This document shows, in pieces, positions 1 through 6,393 of a stretch of DNA of 7,531 nt. Position numbers and translations under genes: made by a program. This DNA comes from Blastocatellia bacterium (lineage in GTDB: Bacteria; Acidobacteriota; Blastocatellia; Chloracidobacteriales; JADJPF01), in contig JAHFUF010000232.1 in NCBI GenBank assembly GCA_023265235.1, positions 1 through 7,531 on the forward strand, in the 5' to 3' direction. The notes beneath the pieces were generated by a model, which was given only the letters and a program-made list of their open reading frames with translations, had not been told where the DNA came from and did no database searches. The first letter of the stretch is position 1. Each line of letters opens with the position of its first letter.

Positions 1-429
1 TTCTTTATTATTAGGATGAGCTAGAGATTTACTTCTTGATTCTTCCTTATTACTTTGTCTAGTTTCCAGCTTAGCAGGCTTACCCGCGCTCTCAGATGTT
101 CTAGTATTTTTCTTAGCATCTGGTTTAGGTGCTTCCTTTTGAGCCAGATCTCCTTTAGCCATTGGAGGAGAAGGCTTAGCAATGTCTATTTTTTGTTTTG
201 CTTCTTCAATACTGCTTGGGCCAAAGCTAACATCCCACTGACCATTATAAGCAATAGTTAAAAAATCTGGCTCATAGTCTTGAAAAAGTAAATGTTGAAA
301 TCGCTCAAGCAATGCAATGATATCAGATTTTAACTTATCTTGATGTTTAAGTTGTGTTAGGTAGTATTCTAGTTCTTCAGATGAGCTAAATTCTTTACGC
401 AACCACTTGAGTTTTGTTTTTTCTGCCAT
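1..429 (-). CDS. Unrecognised protein with charged, probably disordered C-terminal half; 3' end outside window
   Basis: The frame is open from ATG at 429 to the left edge, giving 143 codons with no stop, so the C-terminus is missing. The start is supported by a GGGAG ribosome binding site 6 nt upstream, and no other ATG, GTG or TTG occurs between it and the in-frame TAG at 478-480. Residues 1 to about 75 look folded (MAEKTKLKWLRKEF, then a helical EELEYYLTQLKHQDKLKSDI stretch and an aromatic YNGQWDVSFG segment). From about residue 76 the chain is rich in Lys, Glu, Pro and Ser, with repeated KP, PAK and KEE motifs typical of a disordered linker. There is no signal peptide or membrane segment in the visible part, so it is probably cytoplasmic. 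I do not recognise a family. It lies 179 nt downstream of the kinase gene on the same strand; joint regulation is possible but not shown. Confidence 0.8.
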   Translation of the reverse strand, partial: MAEKTKLKWLRKEFSSSEELEYYLTQLKHQDKLKSDIIALLERFQHLLFQDYEPDFLTIAYNGQWDVSFGPSSIEEAKQKIDIAKPSPPMAKGDLAQKEAPKPDAKKNTRTSESAGKPAKLETRQSNKEESRSKSLAHPNNKE

Positions 430-435
430 TTTATT

Positions 436-440
436 CTCCC
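436..440 (-). promoter_or_regulatory. Ribosome binding site of the left-edge gene
   Basis: On the minus strand GGGAG stands 6 nt before the ATG at 429. It overlaps an 8-bp palindrome CCATATGG (439-446). This site decides the start of the partial gene, for which no stop codon is available in the window. Confidence 0.65.
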
Positions 441-465
441 ATATGGCACAGCATTTGATTAATAC

Positions 466-479
466 AGGATTTTTATCCT
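466..479 (-). other. Small perfect hairpin in the gap before the left-edge gene
   Basis: AGGAT and ATCCT flank a 4-nt T (A on the minus strand) loop, giving a 5-bp stem. It lies in the 179-nt gap between the kinase stop codon and the left-edge gene. It is too weak and lacks a T tract, so I do not call it a terminator. The rest of this gap is AT-rich, with an AGCTAGCT palindrome near 500 and no clear -35/-10 pair. Confidence 0.25.
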
Positions 480-608
480 ATCACAGCAAAATTAGTTAAG
501 CTAGCTAGGGTTGAAACTTAGCCAAAAGAAATATTTTGTTCTAATTTAGCAATTGTTTCCTCTATCACTTTAATCTGATATAGCGTTTGTTTCTTCAGAA
601 TTACAGGC

Positions 609-3600
609 TTAAACTTCCCAAATACCAGGAGCAACCATATCAAATATTTTTTCTGGACATTTAATATGCTGATCTTTCATCCAATTACAAGCTGCTTGCA
701 TTAAGTCTTTACCTTGCGTACCACCAATTAATTGCCCTCGTCTATAGTTTGTTGCAGTAGCAAATAAATACATATCTGTAGCAATACATTTTTCTTCTGA
801 TTCTTCTAATAGCTCAATTGCTAATGCTTTTTGCCCGTAAATTACTGCTACTGCTGCCCTAATTAGTAGAGCTAAAGCATCTCCATATTGCCTTTTTTCT
901 TTCTCTATTTTTTGTGCAGTTCTTTGAGCAGCTTTTAATAAAGGATCTCTTTCTGCTCCTTGAACAATAGCGGCCAACGCACTACGAGCATATAAATGCC
1001 ACATTTCAATCCTAACAAATTGAACACGTAGGTATTGTGATTTTTTTAGTGCTTTCCATTGAAAATTCAAAAAATGCCAACCCTCTTCACCCTCTCCACG
1101 ATACATAGTTGTTTCTACTTGACAAACCAATTCCCAATAATGCTGAACGTGAAAACCTCTGTGTGACCATTGCTCTAGAGCTTCTCTTAGCTCTATTTCT
1201 AGTTTTTCTGGCTCGTCTGAGGCTAAACGCATTAAATAATAAAGTCGTATTCTTAAGTTGGTTTCTGTATATAAATCACCTCGTCTTTGGGCTTCTTGGA
1301 TTAAGCCTGTAACACGATCAAAGAGTTTATTCCACTCTCCCATATAAAAAAGTGGGCGTAACATAAAAATTAATATTGTAGATAGCTCCCAAACTACTCC
1401 AGTGCATTTTTCTCTTAGCATTTTTTCTGCTTTTTCCCCTAATTGATGAGCTTTTTTCCATTCACCCATTAGGAAAGCAGCTACGCTAGAAGAAAAATTC
1501 ACTAAGGTTAGCGCATAAGGATTATTAACTTTTTCTGCCAACTCTCTTGATTTTCCAATAAGCTGATTAGTTTTTGACCATTCGCTACCACCATCAATAG
1601 CAGAATAAGGGATTTCTAAGCTTAAAGCCCTAGCAACACGATAAGGTTCTCCTATTTTTAGAGCTAAAAGAAGGTGTCTTGTTTGAAAATCTGCCCCTAA
1701 AATTGAAGCTACTAAACTAAGCCCTATTGCTCCTGTCCAACACATATCTATTTGTAAGAGTGCTTCTGGCGAGATTTCCCTTTCAGGTGTCTCTTGAAAA
1801 CCTAGTCCACGAATTTCTATCCATAGTCGTCTTAGTAAAAATAAAACAAGCGACCCCCAGGAGGTCTTAGGAACTTTAATTCCTACCTTAGCTAAGACAT
1901 TACCTAATACAGATAAACCTTCATCAATATGCCCACTACGTAGTAGTTCTTCAGCCGCTCTTTGCTGAAATTTAAGAGCTAAACTATCTGTAATACATAG
2001 GTTACAAATATCTGTTGCAACAGAAAGGTAAATTTGTGAAGCCTCTTTACCTCGTCCTGCATAACTAAGAGCATCAGCTAACTTAACTTTTAAGCCTTGT
2101 AATTGTGTTTCTAATAATGAGGTTTTTGGTTCTTTGTTACGCAGTATTATATTTAGTGCTAGTTGATAAAGTTGTGCAGATTGATTAAATGCTAATGTTT
2201 GAGAAGCCTGCTCAGCAGCTAAAATAGTATACTTACAAGCTTTTTCATTATCACCTGCATTTTCAAAATGATAAGCTAAACGTTGTGGGTCATCAATTTC
2301 TAAACTCTCTAACGTATTGGCCAAATTTGCATGATGTCTTTTTATATTCTCTAAGGATAAATGCTTTATTATCGCTCCTCTAATACGGCTATGGTAAATA
2401 TCCAACTCATAACGGTGTTTTGAGCCTTTAGCACGAATTAAGCGATTAGTTCTTAAGCTATTTACTATATTTTGATCATCACCTTTAATTTGAGCCGCTT
2501 GTTTTGCTATTTTACGTTCTAGGGGCTGTCCAGCAATAGCTAATACTTCTAGCAGACTATGAGTATTTTCTGGCAATTGAGATATATGGTTGTGAATAAC
2601 TTCATCTAAAGATCCTAAAGACTCTAAAGACTCTAAAGACCCTAAAGACCCTAGTTGCTTTTTGTTGGCATTTTCATCACTGGTTTGTTGAAAAGCATGC
2701 CCTAGTTGAGAATACCTTACAAATTCACGAATAAAAAAAGGGCTGCCCCCTGCTTCTTGAGCAATTATCTCTGCTTGTTCTGGAGTAGAATCTTCTAATA
2801 AGACCTTTGCTAAACTACAAGCTTCTGACCAAGAAAGTTCTTTTAACTCTATTTCTTTCCTCTCAGATAACATATCTAGATCTTGGCACAAAAGAAGTTT
2901 TAATAATTGGCTATTAACCACTTCTTCGCTACGATAACAAGCTAAAAAAAGTAACCTAGGTGCATTGGGCATACGCAAAATTTCTTGTAATAACATTGCG
3001 CTGTCACTATCGCCCCACTGTAAATCATCAACATAAAGAACTAACAAATTCCGTTTGCCTAAAGATAATAATAATTCTCGTAAAGAAACAAATGCTCGTT
3101 GTCGTAGTTCTTGAGAATTAGGAATATCCAAAACATTACTTTTTATTTGCTCAATTCGCTCTACTTGATTAAACACTGGAAAGATTTTAGCCAAAGCAGT
3201 TATATCTTCTCTTATTAATAGATCTATTTCTGCTTTATTAAGAGTTTTTAGATAACTAGCTAGGGCATCCATTAAACTATCTAAAGCCTTGTAAGGAACA
3301 AATTCCTGCTCATAACAACGCCCTGATAAAATTAATAAATTTGGCTCTTTTTGTTGTAATTCCTCCAAAAAATAGCGTACAAGCGCGCTTTTCCCCATCC
3401 CTGACTTACCATGTATATAAACAGAAACGGCTCTATCTTCTTTTACCTTAAGAAACGCCTCATGTAGAGTATTTAGGGCTTCTTCACGCCCAATTAGCCT
3501 AGCTTGGCTGACTATTGATTTTTGGTGTTTTTTGTTTTGACTACCTGTTAAGCGGCGTAATATTTCTAAACCATTAGGACGGTTTTTAGGGTCACAAGAT

Positions 3601-4541
3601 AAAAGGTCTAAACATAATTTTTCTAATTCTGCTGGAATACCTGTTACTAACTGACTTGGTGCAGTAGGTTCATAACGAAGTTTACTAAGCAAAATTTTTA
3701 CTGGTTGTGCTTCAAAATGATCCCCAAAAGGCAACTCCTCAGTTAATGCTTCATAAAGTATTACTCCTAGGCTATACCAATCTGTAGCTTCATCTACTAC
3801 TTGACCAGAACCTTGTTCTGGAGACATATAAGTAGGGGTACCAACAATATTTTTATTTTCTCCTATTTTCTGACTAGCAAGTTCTGTGACCAAGCCAAAA
3901 TCTAGTATTACAACTCTCCCTTGTTTAGTCACTAATACATTAGAGGGTTTAATATCTCTATGTAATTTACCTGCTTCATGTAAAGCCATTAACCCTTCTA
4001 TTAATTGTTTTAATCCTTTACGTAAACGATCAAAACGTGCAGGTGATTTAGAAAGTGTTTTAGGTGCTCTAGCTAGGTTTGTGGGTAGAGTTATTATCTC
4101 ATTAGTTGAGCCAACAGCTTTTGTTTTCCAACTTGGTTCAATATCTGGAATAGGCGTATCTATAGAACTTATACTACTAGAATTCTCCCATTCTGATGCT
4201 ACTTCCTGCCAAATATCTTCTTCTGTAATAGATTGCCATACATACTCCAAAATACTTATGCCTTCTACTAGTTCCATAGTAAAGAACCATTGCTCGTTTT
4301 CAAAAAACAGTTCATAAAGCTCTACTAAGTTTGGGTGAGTAACATCTGCTAAAGCGCGAAATTCATGCTTAAAAGCAAGGATTGCTTCTGGGTCAAGCTC
4401 GTTAAGTGTTTTTAGTGCTACCAAGGTGTTTTGCTGGTTATCAAAAGCTTTGTATACTACTCCAAAACCGCCTGTACCTAAACAACCTTGTATAGTAAAA
4501 CGCTCTGTATTAGGAAAACCTTGCTCAGTAGAATTGATCAT
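609..4541 (-). CDS. PknK-like Ser/Thr protein kinase fused to AAA/STAND ATPase and TPR-like region
   Basis: A cytoplasmic signalling protein of 1310 residues. The N-terminal Hanks-type kinase (about 15-330) looks intact: Gly loop GTGGFG (22-27), Lys44 in VALK, probable αC Glu60, catalytic HRDIKPSN (194-201), DFG (214-216), SPEQ (240-243), and Asp254 in DWYSLGV. The ATPase (about 348-610) has Walker A GKSGMGKS (378-385), Walker B ending VDDLQWGD (504-511) and the GGSPFF motif near 598. A winged-helix-like stretch (about 650-735) leads to a long helical TPR-like region ending VAPGIW, as is usual in this family in myxobacteria, acidobacteria and planctomycetes. No transmembrane segment or C-terminal DNA-binding, GAF or histidine kinase domain is evident. 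Oddities are an insertion of about 65 residues inside the kinase (102-169) and a GSL/ESL tripeptide repeat (631-645). The ATG at 4541 is bounded by an in-frame TAA at 4557-4559; its ribosome binding site is weak. Targets are unknown. Confidence 0.95.
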   Translation of the reverse strand: MINSTEQGFPNTERFTIQGCLGTGGFGVVYKAFDNQQNTLVALKTLNELDPEAILAFKHEFRALADVTHPNLVELYELFFENEQWFFTMELVEGISILEYVWQSITEEDIWQEVASEWENSSSISSIDTPIPDIEPSWKTKAVGSTNEIITLPTNLARAPKTLSKSPARFDRLRKGLKQLIEGLMALHEAGKLHRDIKPSNVLVTKQGRVVILDFGLVTELASQKIGENKNIVGTPTYMSPEQGSGQVVDEATDWYSLGVILYEALTEELPFGDHFEAQPVKILLSKLRYEPTAPSQLVTGIPAELEKLCLDLLSCDPKNRPNGLEILRRLTGSQNKKHQKSIVSQARLIGREEALNTLHEAFLKVKEDRAVSVYIHGKSGMGKSALVRYFLEELQQKEPNLLILSGRCYEQEFVPYKALDSLMDALASYLKTLNKAEIDLLIREDITALAKIFPVFNQVERIEQIKSNVLDIPNSQELRQRAFVSLRELLLSLGKRNLLVLYVDDLQWGDSDSAMLLQEILRMPNAPRLLFLACYRSEEVVNSQLLKLLLCQDLDMLSERKEIELKELSWSEACSLAKVLLEDSTPEQAEIIAQEAGGSPFFIREFVRYSQLGHAFQQTSDENANKKQLGSLGSLESLESLGSLDEVIHNHISQLPENTHSLLEVLAIAGQPLERKIAKQAAQIKGDDQNIVNSLRTNRLIRAKGSKHRYELDIYHSRIRGAIIKHLSLENIKRHHANLANTLESLEIDDPQRLAYHFENAGDNEKACKYTILAAEQASQTLAFNQSAQLYQLALNIILRNKEPKTSLLETQLQGLKVKLADALSYAGRGKEASQIYLSVATDICNLCITDSLALKFQQRAAEELLRSGHIDEGLSVLGNVLAKVGIKVPKTSWGSLVLFLLRRLWIEIRGLGFQETPEREISPEALLQIDMCWTGAIGLSLVASILGADFQTRHLLLALKIGEPYRVARALSLEIPYSAIDGGSEWSKTNQLIGKSRELAEKVNNPYALTLVNFSSSVAAFLMGEWKKAHQLGEKAEKMLREKCTGVVWELSTILIFMLRPLFYMGEWNKLFDRVTGLIQEAQRRGDLYTETNLRIRLYYLMRLASDEPEKLEIELREALEQWSHRGFHVQHYWELVCQVETTMYRGEGEEGWHFLNFQWKALKKSQYLRVQFVRIEMWHLYARSALAAIVQGAERDPLLKAAQRTAQKIEKEKRQYGDALALLIRAAVAVIYGQKALAIELLEESEEKCIATDMYLFATATNYRRGQLIGGTQGKDLMQAACNWMKDQHIKCPEKIFDMVAPGIWEV
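2606..2650 (-). repeat. Five 9-bp tandem repeats inside the kinase gene, encoding GSL/ESL
   Basis: Five consecutive units of the plus-strand form ctaaaga(t/c)(t/c), spanning 45 bp. Units 2-3 are identical to each other, as are units 4-5. They translate in frame as GSL-GSL-ESL-ESL-GSL (residues 631-645), just after the ATPase module and before the winged-helix-like stretch. The position suggests a length-tolerant linker. Gain or loss of units would keep the reading frame. Confidence 0.9.
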
Positions 4542-4577
4542 TAAATGTGAGTCTCTTTAACGAGAAATGGCACAGAA

Positions 4578-4592
4578 TTCACAACTTGTGTA
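4578..4592. promoter_or_regulatory. Imperfect palindrome upstream of the kinase gene, possible operator
   Basis: The core CACAACTTGTG (4580-4590) is a perfect 5-bp inverted repeat around a central C. The arms extend to 7 bp with one mismatch. It lies 37-51 nt upstream of the kinase ATG, in the 91-nt gap after the lipoprotein gene, where a regulator could bind. No convincing -35/-10 pair accompanies it, and a single copy proves nothing. Confidence 0.2.
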
Positions 4593-4614
4593 AACTCTAT
4601 GCCTACAGCTAATT

Positions 4615-4633
4615 GTCTATTTTAATAATAGAC
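4615..4633 (-). terminator. Weak AT-rich hairpin after the lipoprotein gene
   Basis: GTCTATT and AATAGAC form a perfect 7-bp stem with a 5-nt loop. It overlaps the last base of the lipoprotein stop codon. It has a low-GC stem and no T tract, so it would terminate poorly at best. It may be an mRNA-end or attenuation structure that lets some transcription pass into the kinase gene. Confidence 0.3.
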
Positions 4634-5148
4634 TAGGGGTTAGTTTTTTCCTCAAAAATCGTTTGCACCTTTCTTAATTCGTCCTCGTCAAAGACATTAT
4701 GTAAAGGTACATCAAATTTACCTTCTTTGAGGCTAACAGTAGCACGATATTGATAAGGCCCTGTTTTATTTAGTGGCCGCCAAAACCAAAGGGCAAAACT
4801 TGAATTATTATAATAAAGAACTTTTTGTTGATTTTCTTCAAGTTTTACTTCTTTTTCAGAATCTGGCTTGCCAAGTTTGTCAATAGCCTCTTTTTCTATA
4901 GTTTCACGGGTAAAAAGCTCTATTATTGGTAACTCAACAGAGAGTTTTTCTTTAACCTCTTTCTGATAACCTAAGGCTCTAGTTGCTTGTTCACCTCTTT
5001 GCTTTAGCTTAGTTTCTGCTGGATTAATATCTCCTACCCACTCGCTTTTACTAGTATCTGTTAATTTTTCTTCTGGTTGATCACAAGCATTAAGCATAAA
5101 AGAAATAATTAATATCATACAGAGAATAAAAAATTTATTACGAAACAT
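4633..5148 (-). CDS. Small lipoprotein of unknown function
   Basis: A 171-residue protein with a lipoprotein signal: MFRNK, then the hydrophobic stretch FFILCMILIISFML and a lipobox-like LNAC (19-22). Cys22 would be the lipidated N-terminus. Asn at the -2 position of the lipobox is unusual but tolerated. Asp follows the Cys; in E. coli that would favour inner-membrane retention, but whether this holds here is unknown. The mature part is charged and probably helical to about residue 105 (KLGKPDSEKEVKLEENQQ). A short aromatic, probably beta, segment follows (LYYNNSSFALWFWRPL). I do not recognise a family. The ATG at 5148 is fixed by GAGGTGAG just upstream and by an in-frame TGA at 5152-5154. 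It starts 17 nt after the SDR gene stops, so the two are probably one transcript. Confidence 0.85.
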   Translation of the reverse strand: MFRNKFFILCMILIISFMLNACDQPEEKLTDTSKSEWVGDINPAETKLKQRGEQATRALGYQKEVKEKLSVELPIIELFTRETIEKEAIDKLGKPDSEKEVKLEENQQKVLYYNNSSFALWFWRPLNKTGPYQYRATVSLKEGKFDVPLHNVFDEDELRKVQTIFEEKTNP

Positions 5149-5152
5149 TTCT

Positions 5153-5157
5153 CACCT
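5153..5157 (-). promoter_or_regulatory. Ribosome binding site of the lipoprotein gene
   Basis: AGGTG, within GAGGTGAG on the minus strand, lies 4 nt before the ATG at 5148. It sits inside the 17-nt gap to the SDR stop codon. It supports translation from a shared mRNA and fixes the start. Confidence 0.65.
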
Positions 5158-5165
5158 CACTAAAA

Positions 5166-6290
5166 TCAAACAAAATACCTACGTGCATAAGCTAGTAATT
5201 TACCTGCATAACTTTTTACAGCAGGACAGCTAATATCAGAACCCTTTAAGAACTCCTTTGTGTTAGTAGTATCATACTTTGTCCCATAAGCAGTGTAATG
5301 AATCATTTCCACTGGCATATTAGTAATAGGCTCTAAGCTTTGGGCTAGCTGTTTAATCCCTGGTAAGCGAAGTACCCAAACTAAAGGATCTGTGGGCAGG
5401 TTAATAGCAGGGCGAACCCAACCAGCTTTGTCACAAAAAATATCGATAAACTCTCGCATACTAAGAGGATTTGGGTCTGTTAGGCTAAAAGTTTTTCCCT
5501 CAATCCCTTTTTTGCGGCTAATATAATCTAAACAATTTACCACATAATCTACTGGTACAATATGGCACTTAATGCGATCTCCTCCAGGAGCGACAGGAAA
5601 AAATATTGGAATTAATGGAGAAATGCTACGTGTAAGTGCTTGGAGTTTCATAAAGGGTACTAGTAAATAATAAGGGCCATCTATTTTATCCATTTCCCCA
5701 CTAATAGAGTCTCCAACTACAACTCCTGGACGATATATGGCGACTGGTAATTCTTCTGCTGCTTCTCTTACTTCAACTTCTGCTAAAAACTTAGTATAGG
5801 CATAATGATTATCAAATTGTTGTCCTGCAAGTAACATATCTTCATGCCAAATACCTTTATAATCCCCTGCTACAGCTAAAGTACTAACATAGTGTACACA
5901 GTTTAGTTTTTCACAACCACGAGCAAAGTTAAGCATATGAAGTGTTCCTTCAACATTGGCTTTCATTGCATCTTCACGGCTAATTCCTAATTCGTAATGA
6001 GCAGCTAGGTGAAAAACTTCCTGTACTTTTTCTTGCAGTTGAGCAGATTCTACAGCACTTTCTAGTAATGTTGGTTTTGACAAATCACCGCTAACAATAT
6101 GTATTTGTTCTGGAGCACTAGGAAATTCTAGCATTAGTTTCTCAATCATTCGCTCAGCTTTTGAAAAAGAAGCTCGCCTAACGACTAAATAAATATGTGT
6201 TTGTTTTTGTAAAAGCAGTTTTTTTACCAGTCGGCGACCAATAAACCCTGTACCACCAGTAATTAAAACTATTCTTTTGCCTCTTGGCAT
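5166..6290 (-). CDS. Extended SDR oxidoreductase, fatty acyl reductase (NAD_binding_4)/MupV-like
   Basis: A 374-residue cytoplasmic NAD(P)-dependent oxidoreductase. The N-terminal Rossmann fold has the extended-SDR motif TGGTGFIG (11-18), then GDL (68-70) and HLAA (94-97). The catalytic set is Ser136 in YVST, Tyr163 and Lys167 in YAYTK. RPG (187-189) and GDS (193-195) follow, as in the NAD_binding_4 (male-sterility, thioester-reductase) group. The segment HIVPVDYVVNCLDYI (243-257) and the TDPNPLS stretch match bacterial SDRs of the MupV-like type. The length is normal for a single-domain enzyme. The substrate cannot be read from sequence; a fatty acyl thioester, aldehyde or keto-lipid is plausible given the acyl-ACP reductase-like neighbour. 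The ATG at 6290 has AGGGAG 4 nt upstream and an in-frame TAA at 6300-6302. It is the first gene after a terminator, so its promoter should lie in 6291-6349. Other options are a sugar epimerase or a 3β-HSD-like enzyme. Confidence 0.9.
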   Translation of the reverse strand: MPRGKRIVLITGGTGFIGRRLVKKLLLQKQTHIYLVVRRASFSKAERMIEKLMLEFPSAPEQIHIVSGDLSKPTLLESAVESAQLQEKVQEVFHLAAHYELGISREDAMKANVEGTLHMLNFARGCEKLNCVHYVSTLAVAGDYKGIWHEDMLLAGQQFDNHYAYTKFLAEVEVREAAEELPVAIYRPGVVVGDSISGEMDKIDGPYYLLVPFMKLQALTRSISPLIPIFFPVAPGGDRIKCHIVPVDYVVNCLDYISRKKGIEGKTFSLTDPNPLSMREFIDIFCDKAGWVRPAINLPTDPLVWVLRLPGIKQLAQSLEPITNMPVEMIHYTAYGTKYDTTNTKEFLKGSDISCPAVKSYAGKLLAYARRYFV

Positions 6291-6294
6291 AAAG

Positions 6295-6300
6295 CTCCCT
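6295..6300 (-). promoter_or_regulatory. Ribosome binding site of the SDR gene
   Basis: AGGGAG on the minus strand ends 4 nt before the ATG at 6290. The in-frame TAA at 6300-6302 overlaps it, leaving ATG 6290 as the only reasonable start. Confidence 0.65.
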
Positions 6301-6301
6301 T

Positions 6302-6337
6302 ATGCTTAAATAAAATATTCATTCTTTTTCTAAGCAT
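6302..6337. repeat. 7-bp inverted repeat in the leader of the SDR gene
   Basis: ATGCTTA (6302-6308) and TAAGCAT (6331-6337) are perfect inverted copies with a 22-nt AT-rich spacer. They lie between the terminator and the SDR ribosome binding site, so they are in the promoter or 5' leader. They could be an operator pair or simply chance in AT-rich DNA. Confidence 0.25.
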
Positions 6338-6348
6338 TTTAATAATAC

Positions 6349-6374
6349 AAAAAGCGGGATAGTCACCCGCTTTT
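6349..6374 (-). terminator. Rho-independent terminator of the acyl-ACP reductase-like gene
   Basis: AAAAGCGGG (6350-6358) and CCCGCTTTT (6366-6374) form a perfect 9-bp stem with a GC core and a 7-nt loop. Read on the minus strand, the GC core is followed by TTTTTGTATTATT. It begins 19 nt after the stop codon at 6394. The flanking A and T runs would also let it work on the other strand, though no plus-strand gene is present. It separates the reductase-like gene from the SDR operon. Confidence 0.9.
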
Positions 6375-6393
6375 CGTCATTAAAGATAAAATT

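Noticed and set aside
55..261. 68-codon plus-strand ORF near the left edge
   Set aside because: It lies antisense to the partial left-edge gene, whose minus-strand frame has a good ribosome binding site and protein-like composition.
466..479. Terminator for the kinase gene
   Set aside because: A 5-bp AT-rich stem without a T tract, about 130 nt past the stop codon, is too weak.
1109..1312. 67-codon plus-strand ORF
   Set aside because: It is antisense to the TPR-like part of the kinase gene, with no ribosome binding site or recognisable motif.
3886..4317. 143-codon plus-strand ORF
   Set aside because: It is a shadow of the kinase domain, whose minus-strand frame carries all Hanks motifs.
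4542..4632. Sigma-70 promoter for the kinase (TAGACA or TTTACA as -35)
   Set aside because: No -10 element occurs at proper spacing from either hexamer, so I do not annotate one.
6291..6349. Promoter of the SDR operon
   Set aside because: One is expected after the terminator, but in this AT-rich stretch several TATTTT or TATTAT hexamers fit equally and none has a good -35 partner.
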